The notes under the pieces were generated by a model. That model did no database searches and was not told the DNA's origin. It worked only from the letters and a program-made list of their open reading frames with translations. 64,000 nucleotides of DNA from Metaphire vulgaris (Eukaryota > Annelida > Clitellata > Crassiclitellata > Megascolecidae), in NCBI GenBank assembly GCA_018105865.1, contig CM030870.1, forward strand, positions 6,916,620-6,980,619. The letters run 5' to 3'. Below are positions 13,335-26,120 of this stretch, piece by piece. The position numbers and the translations under genes were made by a program. The stretch's first letter is position 1; every line of letters begins with the position of its first letter.

Positions 13335-16323
13335 ATGGCGCGACACAAGCAGAAACTACGATCACTCTTGATCAACGCCATCATCGAACTGTGCCGAAAG
13401 GAATCTTTCTACCTAGAGGAACTGAGGATCGAGGGGACGTTGTGTGTCGTCTCGGACCGATCCTCAGCTCTGATCATGCAGATCACAGAGCAGGTCGGAG
13501 AGAAGACCACGTCGGACACAGATCCTGAAGACACGAGCCTACAGCTGTTGATGGTGGCGGCTGACGAGCAGAGCAGCTCGGCCTACGAGGAGCCGAGCAG
13601 ACTGGTGGCGAATGAAGTCGCGCTCGAGAAGCTCGATCAGAATGTCGGCAGTTGGTTGCTAGGACAACAGTCTGACCCACCGAACCCTCTTTCGAAGGTC
13701 AAATGAATGCTAGTACATTGCGTTTGTTACTTTTCTTTGTTGCTGGTCATGATTTTTATTTGCTTTGTTGACTGGTATGGTTTTGCTTGGCAGTTTTGTC
13801 ATGCTTAACAAGACAGGAGTTGGTGTTTCCATTCTGGATTTAATCATCAGGGACAAACTGACTTCTGCTGATGTTGTTGTAGTTTTATGTTGCAGGGCCC
13901 TAATGGTTTTTAAAATATCTTCTTCATTCTTTCATTCTTTCTTTCTTTCCTTCCTTCGTTCCCTGTTAGGTTGAATGATGGACCCGAATGAGTTCCCTCC
14001 ACTTTGTCTGTCTCTCGCTATCCTGGTCATTTGGATGATGTTCATTTGCATTTCTTCTGCATCTGACTAATGGTAATAGGTTTGATCTAAGTTTATGTGT
14101 TATGAACAGGGCTGTGAGCACTTGGCCAGGCACAGTGGAATTCCATGGATATATTTTTGCTATATGTTAATCATAGAACAGCTCAAAGAAACATCATGTT
14201 GATGATCACACAGAGACTTATAAAAAAATGATGAAAACAGTAATCCACGGCTGTCAACATGTACATTATTATTATCATCATCATCATCATCAGCATCATC
14301 ATCGACAATTTATGAAGTGCAGTAACATAGCCATAAGCCAAAACCAAAAGTACTGTACAGTCAACAGTTTGTAATGTCATACGACATGTGTCATATGTAC
14401 ATGTGTGTTTTGATAGTGGAACCATGATAAAAGTTTATTTCTTTAGCATTATTCTAACTTTCATTTATATAAGTTTTGATGTTTCTGCGGCTCTGATTAG
14501 GCGGTAGTTGGTGGTGGAAAAATCGAAGGAAAGCACCAATGTCCGTTCTGCCCGAAACGCTATCGTTTCAAACACAGTCTGAAAGACCACATCAACAAGC
14601 ACACTGGTGACCGCCCGCACCACTGCAAGTACTGCTCACTGTGCTTCATGCACCTCGGCAGCCTCTGCGCCCACGTCAAGAGGCGCCACTCGCAGTACCT
14701 GCTGACCGAGTACCAGTGTCGCATCTGTAACGAGCGCTTCATGAGCGAGCAGTTTCTCAAGCAGCACTACACCTGGAAGCACAAAGGTGAGAAACTGACG
14801 ACGACGGACGTGGCGACGATGATGAGCACAGTCCGGTCCCAGTACGCAACTGCGGGCAGCGGAGACCTGAGCAAGGTCGGCGCCGCGCGCAGCGGCGGAG
14901 GACCAGTCTAAGAACTTCCCGGCTCCTCCTCCTCAGCACACGTGGAACAACCACGTAGGGGACGCGACCAAAACCCCAGACTGGAATTCTGGGCAGAGTA
15001 ATAACGGCATGACGCCCGACTCGGCCAACCAGAACAGTTCCTCCTCTGCGGTCGTCAAATCGGAGCCGAGTTTTCTGCAGCCGGACGAGAGTCGTCAACC
15101 AAGACACGCGTCTGGTCACGGAACGAGCTCTTCGGTGCAGTTCAACGCACCAGCGGTGAACATGGGCTTCCAACAGATGGCGCATACCCTTTCGATGTTT
15201 TCTGGGTTTCCGTTTACGCGTGGCGGTTGCAATCCACTCAGTTCCTTTGCTCCTTTTACTCCACCATACCAACAGAATCCTGTCACTTCTGCGGCGTCCA
15301 GCGACGGAACGAAGGTCGAGGACGGCCCGACCCTGCAACGATCGGCAGACGGAAAGTTTCAGTGTCCGTACTGTGAGAAGTCGTACAACTTCAAGCACAC
15401 CCTGAAGGATCACATCAACAAGCATCTCGGAAAGAGACCGCACGTCTGCAAGCACTGTGGCGACTCGTTCGTGCACCTTGCGAGCCTCTGCGCCCACATC
15501 AAGCGCCGCCACGACGAGCACATGCCGACCGAATTCCGCTGCGAGATCTGTCACGAGAAGCTGATGAACTACCAGTCGCTGAAGCAGCACTACACATGGC
15601 GCCACCGCGAGACGAGAACGTTCGCGGAGGCGAACGAGTACTCGATGTTTCTGAACTCGTCTGCGGCCGACACGAGCGCCGGCGCAGAAAAGGATTCGGG
15701 TCAGCAGGTCGCCAACCCGATGTTCTTCTTTCCAGTTCAGTCTCTTGACGGCGGCGACGTCGGGACGTCATCGGCGGCGGCAAAACGAGCTGAAGAAGCA
15801 GAAGTCAGATGCGATGATCGTGACAGCGGAATTCGACGCAGTCCGTGCGCTGGACAGTCTGCTACCGGACGAATACCAGATCGCGGCGACGTCGTCGAAA
15901 AGCGCTCCGTCTGCCGCCCAAGACCTGGGAGTTCCGGACGCCGTCGGCGACAAGCACGAGAGACATCCGGGCATCTTTACGGAGTCCATGCTGCCGAGCA
16001 ACGAAACCGTTCAACAGATGGCGCTCGTGGCGGAGTACTTTGAGGAGGTTGACGTACAGACGTCTCAAGGCGTTTTCAAATACAAGTGTAGGATTTGCGG
16101 CAACCTGTTGAAGCCGCAGGCGAATCTGTCGGAACATCTCAACAGCCACTACTCTAGTCGCAAGCCGTTTGCCGAAGAGGCTGACGGCATGTCGGCGTCC
16201 ATTGGCGCCGACGCAAACGCCCCGACCTGTCTCGGGTGCGGTTCGAAATTCCACGGCCCTCTGGAACTGCAGCACCATCTGGAGTCTAATCCTGACCACC
16301 TTTCACAGCCATGGCATCAATAG
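13335..16323 (+). CDS. C2H2 zinc-finger protein with eight fingers (two exons, two apparent +1 frameshifts)
   Basis: Exon 1 (13335-13697) starts MARHKQKLRSLLINAIIELC and carries no domain I recognise; its donor is AAG|gtcaaa. Exon 2 begins at 14501 after gattag. It encodes three fingers (CPFC, CKYC, CRIC), then a serine/proline-rich linker, then three more fingers (CPYC, CKHC, CEIC), then a single finger (CRIC) and a degenerate one (CLGC). The second trio closely repeats the first (FKHSLKDHINKH versus FKHTLKDHINKH). The reading frame moves by +1 twice, between about 14868 and 14908 and at the AAAA run near 15781-15784. Removing one base at each gives 727 continuous codons, so sequence errors are more likely than a pseudogene. 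The coding part is GC-rich against AT-rich flanks. Role inferred: nuclear DNA-binding regulator. I do not recognise the orthologue. Confidence 0.8.
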
Positions 16324-16600
16324 CCTAGAGAAAGCCTACAGCGGATAGTTACGATGCCGAACTTCGGATAGTTACGATGCCGAACTTCGGATAGTTATGC
16401 AGAACTTCGGATGGTTACGATGCCAAACTTTGAATGGTTACTATACCGAACTTCTGCTGTTTTCAAACAGTCGAGAAAAAAAATGGATGGATATAGAGAG
16501 AACAGTTGAAAGAATTTCTATTTGTAATTTCATTGTCATAAAGCAGAGGCTTAGACAGTGCTGTACAGATTTTAATAAATTTGTTAGTTGCTTTTGAAAC
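16324..16600 (+). other. Probable 3' UTR of the zinc-finger gene with tandem repeat and AATAAA
   Basis: After the stop at 16321-16323 lies a degenerate tandem repeat of about 23 bp (ggatagttacgatgccgaac core, about five copies, 16340-16450). An AATAAA polyadenylation signal follows at 16574-16579. Use of this signal is inferred, not shown. Confidence 0.55.
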
Positions 16601-17473
16601 CAGAGAACAATGTTTGTAAAATTTATAGCAGAAAATTAACTGTAGAAGGTTAAATGCTAGAATTTGAACTGGTCAGTCAATTGTATGAAGTTTTACTCTG
16701 TGTTATTTAACCTAAATTTCTATGTTTATGATTGTAATGTATGATATTGGCTTTTATGTGTATATATATATATACACTATGTATATATATATATATATAC
16801 ACTGTATATATTATACTCTTTTGTATTCTAGCCAGTTTGCAGCGTCTGGCCAGTTTTTCAAAAGCGGGTTTTAGATTTAATTTCCATAGTCAACTGAATG
16901 TTATAGTAATTTTCTGATAGGTTGGAACTAAAAACCATAATAAAAGCAGTGCGGCATACATACTGAATTAGTGAAAATTCTGCATTTACGTTTGACAGGT
17001 GCTGATATAATCTAAAGTTACTTGCATTAGACGACTGTACATTACATTCCAATGCTCAGTTGCCGTAAGACTTGTCGAGTTTTTCGCCATACAAGGTTTG
17101 GCATAACAGTTGTTCAGCGATGAATTTTCGATCGTTACAAAGGTTGGTTTAGGAGTTGATAGTAAAGAAATATGCCATTTGAAACTGACTGTAGACTTTT
17201 GAGTTAAGTAGAATATTCCAGATGATGTGGAGTTAAAAAAAGTAAAAATTTATGGTATTTTGTAACAGTTTAATGAATTTTCTAGTCAATTTCCTTTGAC
17301 ACTGGGTTTGTTTGAAAGTAATGTTTGCTTTTTGAATTAATTTATTTTAATTGTCTTTGATATTTGAAATGCTTTATAACTCTGTGCATATTTATGCAGT
17401 TTTTGTTAGTCAGATTTTATTTTAAAATCAAATTTCATCTGTTTAATAGCAGTATGTGAGGCAAATAGATATA

Positions 17474-17592
17474 CAGTAGAACTTCATTATAATGCACTCA
17501 GTTATAGTGTATACTCAGTTATAACGTACCTTGCAATGCATATAGCGTACTAAATTGTACAGACCCACAAAGTATGTTATAATGTTCTACTG
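17474..17592. mobile_element. Mariner-like MITE
   Basis: TA-flanked (17472-17473, 17593-17594). Ends cagtagaacttcattataa and ttataatgttctactg are inverted. Related sequence at about 29490-29652 and a solo end near 6223. Confidence 0.8.
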
Positions 17593-19530
17593 TATGTGGA
17601 ATGTCATAGCTAATGTTAGTTTTTTACCACTAGAAATCTCTTGCAAGCAAAATCTCAAGTTCTTTACAAATTGGGTCATCATTTCCAGTCTCCACACAGC
17701 TCTCCCATATTTGGGGTTCATCAGTGTGGAGGTGAGCAATCAATCTTCCACAAACCAATAAAATGGGAGCTTTGAAGCCGTAGATAAATTCAAAATATTA
17801 CGAAAGCCAGCAAATTACTTGTGCTTGTGCTATTTTAGTATATGTATATCTTTCTGATAATAGGCCTTCATATTGTTTTGGTTAATATTTTACATAGCCA
17901 TATGTTTTGCTATATTCATATTTCTATATTTATTTACGTGGATTTTATTATATTTTTAGGTTTTCTGATTTTTTTGTACATTGGTTTTTATTAGAAATTA
18001 CAGTTGACCTTAAAAATATTAAAGTGGTTAAATTTCTTTCAATGCATCGAAACAAGAAATGAATTTTTCAAATTCTGTTATAGCTGTTGTCATTTATTGG
18101 GGTTGCAGAATGGGCAGGGTACTCCTTTGTGTCAGATATACACACATCCCAGTTTGGGAAGCACAGCCTATCTCTAACATTACTCAAAAATTGCATTGAT
18201 TTAATTGAACTTTTATTTTTTAAAACAACAAAACAGCCTTAAAATGCCAAATTGAGCACAGACATGCTACAATATTCACTCCGTTTATTAATACAGGAAA
18301 TACAAACCGACTGGATTGAATTAAACTATTGGAAAATTTATAAAATAATATTACAATTAATATTAATTAATATTTATTAATAATTAATATAATACAGGAT
18401 TATGACTAGTGTTTTAAAATAGTATTTTTCATTAATTTCAATTACGGTTATATACCCACAGCACAGGACACTGCTTTATGAAGTTTGACAACAATGACAA
18501 AGTACAATACAATAAAACTTTGCCCAGACAATGCAAGGCTGGTCACCAACAATACTTCTAAAGCACATTATGCTTGCTTTTAGTATAGAGAAAGCTTCCC
18601 TTTATACAGAAAGGTTCTTATTTAAATTCACGCAAATTGATAAATTAGTTCTCAAATACTGATTCTTATATTTTCTTGACCAGAAAGGATCTGACGAAAT
18701 AAATAACGTTCAACCCAACGAACCGTTTCACACGTCGCCATAAAAAAACTAATAAGGAAAATCTCAAAGCAATTGCTAACAGTAAATTACATTAGCGACT
18801 ACAATTCATTTTAACGTAAGTAATTGCATATGCAGCACAAATAGCACAAACTTCCATTTCTACTGTTCAAGATATTTGCCAACAACCAAGATATGAACCA
18901 TGTATTTCAGGAAACGATCATTGCGTTTACACTGCCAAGACAACTTATGCCCTGAAATACAGAGAAAACAACGTACAGAAATCTCATAAAGGCCTTAAAT
19001 GGACGGAATGGGGGACCATCTCCAACAAAAATTATTCGTGGGTTCACAACTGTGGGGAGAACTACATAAAACAACACAATCAGATATCAAGATTGGCAAC
19101 ATGCCCAGCACTGAGACGCTATCTGGATAAGATTTAAATTATAAAACGCATACTGATATCGTAAGATCAGAAAACTCAAATAGAGGAATTGCAGAGATCA
19201 AAGCAAATAAACAATTTGCCATACAAGTATTTGTAAATTTTAAGAATATATTTCTCAAAACATCACACGATATTCGCTACGTCTGGCCACCAATATAGAC
19301 ATTCAGCACAGAATTGTTTTGAGACGATACTGGCGTGAGTAAGAATAATATTGAAGAAAATGGAGAATAATACACTGGAGTAATAATAATAATAATATGT
19401 GCATCATCAATTATGATAAACAACATATTTTTATGCATATAACAAGATCTATCCATATATATATATATATATCATCAGATTATGATAAACAACATATTTT
19501 TATGCATATAACATATTCATTCATCTATCC

Positions 19531-19565
<35 letters not shown>

Positions 19566-21284
19566 CATAATCCATCCATTCATTCATACATACTCATAAA
19601 ACATTTCCAAAAGCAAAACAGTCCACACACAGCCACAAACCCAATACACTAGCCACGAAGAGTTTCAGAAACTGGTCCAAGGGAAAAACACGAAAAGATT
19701 GTAAGCAACAACAGACCCTATCGCCATGACGACAAATATTTAACTGCTTGCACATCTTCAAAATACAGCAACATTGTATAACACAGCAATTTCACGGGAG
19801 CCGCAAGATTATTACGAGCCGCAAAAAGTGCCCGAAGTGGTCCACATAACCAGAAAGTCAACAAAACGCACAGAGACAATAAAATCACGTCAAATAGCCT
19901 AAAAACAAAACTGGAATGGCGATTGCAAATATAATTATTAAAATCTGTGGAATGATAAATAAGATGAGTACGTAACCTGCAAGAAATACTTATTACTGAT
20001 TACTTTAAAAATCACTACAAAATATTCTGGAGTCTCAAGGAGAATCATAGGAATACAGTTGACTTTTAAGATTTAAAACACAACACTAGTGGACGAAATG
20101 ACATACTGTACTGTGTAAAATGACAATCAGAAACAGGCGACAAAACCCAAAGTGAAATCATAAAAGAATCACAAATCCTCGAAATTTGATGCAAAAATAA
20201 GAAATGCCTCACTTTACAGACTATGCCAGTCCTCAAAAGTAGAATTTGGAACATTTTTTGAACATTCCAATAACATCTTAAACACTATACAGTAAAATAG
20301 CACACCACAAAAATTACAGGGAAGGGCAGAACTTAAAATTGCACCAAATTGCTCTTAATACGAGTAATACTCAATCAAAATCATCCAGCAAAATAAGTTA
20401 ATAAAGATCATACGAAAAATTACTTTAAGATACACTGATGGTACGACTGTAAGTTGCTATGTATCAAAATCTTTTCTTGAGTTCACAACATCTTCTTGTC
20501 TAAGAACCTAAAAACAACTAGAATAGCCTTTCTGATAAAAGCTATTGAGTAAAATCAACAAGAAAAAAATGGCAAATCTTCAAATTTAAGACCAAACATT
20601 ACTAATGCTACATATCAAAAAGAAATCAACACAGCATACCTTTTCTCATGTTTAAAATTTTAAAACCAATTTATCATCAAAACATTTATGCATGTGATAT
20701 TTAGGCACATGCTAATCTAAGTAAAAACAGAAAAGGTGTACTCAGAATTTTCTGGACCAGTAAAAAAATATGACAACATCCAATCAACTCAGTTAATGTA
20801 ACTCATAGTAATCAAAACATTCCTATTGTGTGAAGTTTCTTATAAATCCAATATTTTCCTGTTAAAAATCTAACCCATCCCAAACCACTTATTCCAAGTA
20901 TAATATTGTAGAAATGCCATCATTTGAAATCCAAAATACACTTTGTGCAGTTATTTTTAGTGTTGATACTTAGAATAAAAGCATCTAGTCTAATGATAGT
21001 CTTGCAGATTTCGACATAGTAGACTTCACCCTCATCTGACTGGATACATTCTCACTCACTGCTATAAGAGCAGAAAGTCACTAACACAAAATAATCATGA
21101 AAAAAATTGAAGTTGCAATTGAGACAGCCGGACAATACCTGAACGTCTTTCCACACAGCCAACAAATCTTCGATACAAAATATGCATACAAAAATACTTT
21201 TAACGCATTTGCAAATGCTAGCCCCAAACATAGGATTTTGAGGAGATAAGATGATTTAAAGCCACGAATTTCTACAAAACAAAA

Positions 21285-21364
21285 TTAACCCCTTAACTGG
21301 GGACCCCGGATATATCTGTCCATTTTACATTGAGTTACAGTTAAATGCCCAGTTAAGGGGCTAA
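21285..21364 (+). mobile_element. TTAA palindromic MITE, copy 6
   Basis: 80 bp; the right-hand tetranucleotide has mutated to CTAA. Core intact. Confidence 0.85.
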
Positions 21365-22331
21365 AGCATTCCCAAAGTATAAACTATGAAGAAATGTTTC
21401 TATAAAATAGAATGACTTAAAACCAGAACTTTACAGGATTAAATGAAAAGGTAGAAAAGGTAGCTGCATGATGATAGCACTTGTGTTAGCTGTAAAAACA
21501 CTGCTGCCACCATAGAAGTTGCAAATCATAAAGCATTAGGAAACTGACTACAGGTGTTATCATATTTTAAGTATTAACCAAACATAAGGAAAGAAGTAAC
21601 AAGGCATACACCAATATGGAAGGCAAAAAACAAAGTGTTGCTTGAAAATAGCTTTGACTTTCAGGTCGAAAAAAATAAACAGAATTTTCTACAATTGGAT
21701 GAAGTTAAAACAAAAGGTTACATATTATACAAGCATTTATTTAATTCGGTATAAGATAGATGTGACCAGGGCTTTGATGTTATTCCAACTGCAGAATCAG
21801 CTTGAATTTAGATAAGAGAATCACAAATTGCTCGATTGAAAAGTTAAATAGACTACAAGACTGTTGTTTCTACACGTCTGATCATAAGTATTAATGGCCT
21901 CGGTACCACGCCTGCCAAAAAAAATTGGCATCAATCAAATTACTAACCGGGTACGACAAAATTTATAGCAATACACACGCAGTTAAAGTTACAGGACCAC
22001 AAGGATTCACAGAAACAAGATCACAGAAAAAATCAACCAACTCAAAATCCCATATTATTCAACTACGCTGTACCAAGACACTTGAAATGCCTGCAACAAG
22101 TCTTCAGCCACAACACAAAAGCAAACCCAGCTCAAAGTCAGTGTCAAATGGCAGGAAAGTATTGGCAGACAACTCAATAAAATTAAACAGAAAGACAATG
22201 ATGTTGGTTCTTATGATGCGATGACCATAACAAAAAAATCGACGCACGCACAGAAATCCAGATAACGTCTGTTTCAAACCACGTGACTTAGGGGCAGAAT
22301 TATGCAAAGACAAGCAACAACAACACGAGAG

Positions 22332-25300
22332 CTAACTCCACTTCAAAGAGAATCTCTTTCTTGCGGAGGAGGCCGGAACGATTTTCGCCGCTTTCGTCCG
22401 CAGCTGATCCTGCGTGATCTCGTTCGCCATCTTCGTCTCGATCAGCTCTTGCATATCACTCTAATCAGCACATAAACATACAAGCTTTTTCGGCAGAGAC
22501 AAAAATGTCTGAAGGAGAGACAGTTTTACACAAGAGGACACAACAAACTAGTCCATTATCATCATTACCATGTCTCTATTGAGTAAATGATTTTAGCATC
22601 TTGTCTTAGGAAAATTGACGAGTGATTGGTTCACAGGTGTCATATTAATTAACCCCTTAACTGGGGATCCCGGATATATCTGTCCATTTTACATTGAGTT
22701 ACAGTTAAATACACAGTTAAGGGGTTAAGGATTTGAATCATTGAAGGTAACAAGGAAGGGTCGATTCAACATACCCTGGAAAAAATCCCAAAGTACCAGT
22801 TAGGGGATCAATTCTGATACTCACAATTCAATGAAGAAATGAAGACAATGGTGCAATTCATCCATTTTTCAACATTCACGACACTCATATCAAGCATTTT
22901 TAATTTTCAAGTCAACAGTAAAGACTCTAAAGCTGGAAGCACCTTTGAGTAAGTCCATTATTACATTACATTACATACATTGAGTCACATAGTTACATAG
23001 ACATAGATTCTAATTTTAGCACAGGTCAGAGTTAACCCTTTGTGCCCCTTTGGAACACTCACTTTGTTCAATCTACTTCGTTTTATTTATGACACACTAC
23101 TAACAACTACCGGTACTTGTTTGTAATTCATCTTGTGGTCCAATAAATATTTATCTATCTATCTAACACAGCGGTTCTCAACCTTTATAGTGCTGCGACC
23201 CCTTCAATTCAATTCCCCATTATGTGTGACCCCCAACGGTAAAATTATTTTTGTTCACAATGTATCTGCTAAAAATAATAATGTCCAATCAAAATGTTAT
23301 TTATTTAATTGTCTCCATCTATCCTAATGACAATTATAGCAACTAGACTACCACTGAGGAAATTTTGTACAATAACAAGAAAAGAGACAACCCCATATTT
23401 CTGCTGAGATCCTGGCAAATGTCATTCGACCCCCTTGGGGTCGCGACCCTGAGTTGAGAACGCTGCTCTAACATCACAGACCTGCCAAGCTTGACAGTTG
23501 AAAGTTGAAAGTTGTCAAAGTTGAAAGGTCGTGCTTTGCTTGTGAAAGGTGAATCGACAGCTGATTTTTACTGAAATTGAATTAAAATTATGCAACAACT
23601 GGTCAAAAGAAATCTTAAGCATTTCAGTCATAAACTGCAGCACAATATAATATCAAAGTCTTTAGATTAAAATTTCATAATAACCATATAACTAATAACA
23701 CAATACTACTTGCTTAGTGGTTACACAAAATAATCGTTTATAAGACTGATTATAATTCTAAAAAATTTATACAATAGTGATTCTCAAATACCACATCACT
23801 TTATAGCTAATTTTTACCATGTTATACAATATTTCATCATAAGGGCATATTGAAACCCCATTATCACAATCTTGGGTTATATAAACTCCATGCTAACACA
23901 AAATTGTTTCACTCATGATGCCTGTGGTAACAGAATTTTACTATAGTTTGAAAAGCCGTAGCGTTACCATTCGACAGCTTCGTCTCTTTCCTTTCGCGTC
24001 TTTTCGAGAAGGCTGTCGCGAGTGAGCAAGCCGACAGCACTGTCCTGCAGAAGGTCTCTCTCCTGTTGCACTTTCACCAGATCTTTTTGGAACAAGGCAA
24101 ACTACACCAGATCCAATAACACTTTCAAATGAAATTTCGAATATCTAAACAATACAATTAATTCCAGAACTTGTTCCACTTTCTGAGCAGCTTAATTTCT
24201 GAGTCTAGTTTTACATTGGGAACACATGTTAGCACATATGCCAGAATGAATTTTCCTTAGGTTTATTCAGATGAGAAACTATGGAAAATGAAGCAATTCT
24301 ATAAAAATTCAAAATTTCAATATATCCAAGCCTTGAAATGCAAAGGAACACTGCAAGCAAATTGAATACTCAAGCTGCATTGTACAAAAAGCAGCAAAAC
24401 ATTGTCACTAAATATAAGGCCAAACAAACATTGTGCTGCCCAGGGCCGGGGCTAACCTGTGCTGCCCCCCCCCATCCCAACCTCCCATAGAATAAGCATT
24501 CTGGCCTCTAAGTACGGAGAATGTTGGGAACATAGCTATAAATACAAAAATGTATCCTCTGGATAGGTAAGGTCCCTGTGACCATCGGGCCCCCGCACTT
24601 GCGGGTGTCTGGCGCCGGCCCCGATGCCAAAAAACACCTCTGGCACGGTGGCACCCCTTGGGTCCGATTGCTACAAGTGGAACCAAAACTCTTGATAAAA
24701 ATAAGTAAGATGCTGCTTGCTCACAAGGTCCTGCATTCGAATGAGTTCGTCGCACTTGTGCTTGTACGCATAGTCTCGCTGAGTTATCTCCAACTTCAGG
24801 GAATTCACAGTGACGTTGCTGCAGTCCAGTCTTTCCTTCAGGTTTCCAATTTCCTCCTTCAGAATCTGCGCCTGTCGTTCCAAGGTCCCCACTCCGCGAC
24901 TGGTCCTCAACCATCTACGAGAAAGACATTATCAGCGCCACAAACAATAAGCACCGTGTTTCTATGTACAAAAATTAAAATATTGTACTTATTAATTAAT
25001 TATCACTGGCAGAGTGGAACAAAGAGTGCAGAAAAATGCCTGTAGAGCAAATGTAGCAATTTTGCACAAGCACAGAGCAAGAAATTTGAATTATAAAGAC
25101 CAGGGCTGGTCAGAGAATACTAAAGTAGACATTGAAAGATGGGGCAGGCTATGACAGACTGCCATTGACGTGGGATGAGCGATATCTATACTGCAATTTC
25201 AAATTGTTGTTGGTACTTTTAGATTTAATGGTCATAAATAGACAATTATTTGTAATGCCATAATAACATCAAAGAAGGACTTCATTACACATGAGTTAGA

Positions 25301-25453
25301 CACATTGTTCATACACATGACACATCAGTTACACACATGAGAGTCTATGTCATTGACGTGTTGGTAGAAACATTGCACATCCATGATTCCTAAATTCATG
25401 TAACCCTCCTCCCCATTATTCTGTACATTGGACGAGTTACCACATTAATCAGT

Positions 25454-25496
<43 letters not shown>

Positions 25497-26082
25497 CAAT
25501 AGTCACACCAAAGCCAGCAGTGAAGTGCACAGTGCCATATTTAGACAACAGCCACAAGTAAAGTTTCTCACTAAGACACACAATAACAACGAACAAGTCT
25601 GACGTGTATGAAGAACTGGTTAAAATTCGGTTATCCCTGCAGGGTGTTCAGCATACAGAGGTATGGATAAACTTGGGATTTTTCACCTAACACACAGAGC
25701 CAGCAATCAAATACTCATAAAAATGTAGTCAAACCCTGTTAATGTCATTATCTTGTCATTTAATGTAGGTAATGTAATGTTATTTAATTGTTAAACACTA
25801 ATTACTGTGAATGCAAGCTCACTATTACATAAACAGAAAAGATTCTTGAATGTTACTTGTTATTTAATGTAATGTCATTATCTTGTTATTTCCATATAAT
25901 TGTACCTACTTCATTTTAATTGTAAAATAATTAAGGTCTTCTATGGATGTTATTTCAAATACTATTATATTATAATAATATATTATTGTAATAATAATTA
26001 TAATAAAGTTCTTCTAAAAATGTTATTATTAAGTTCTTCTACAGATGTTATTATCAAACTTTTAATGACTCTTTGGAAATAA

Positions 26083-26120
<38 letters not shown>

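Larger units (their letters stand above)
16601..22331. other. Intergenic region, no gene seen
   Basis: AT-rich sequence without a convincing coding exon on either strand. It holds TA-dinucleotide tracts (about 16760-16812 and 19457-19475), a CA tract (about 19540-19563), a mariner-like MITE at 17474-17592, and one TTAA palindromic element at 21285-21364. The 99-codon frame at 21925-22224 has no family resemblance. Confidence 0.6.

Noticed and set aside
14757..15605. 282-codon open frame on the minus strand
   Set aside because: Antisense shadow of the GC-rich zinc-finger exon; arginine/valine-rich with no family resemblance.
24408..24914. 168-codon minus-strand frame starting at 24914
   Set aside because: Different frame from the BICDL1 exon at 24905-24725; the exon frame carries the coiled coil, this one does not.
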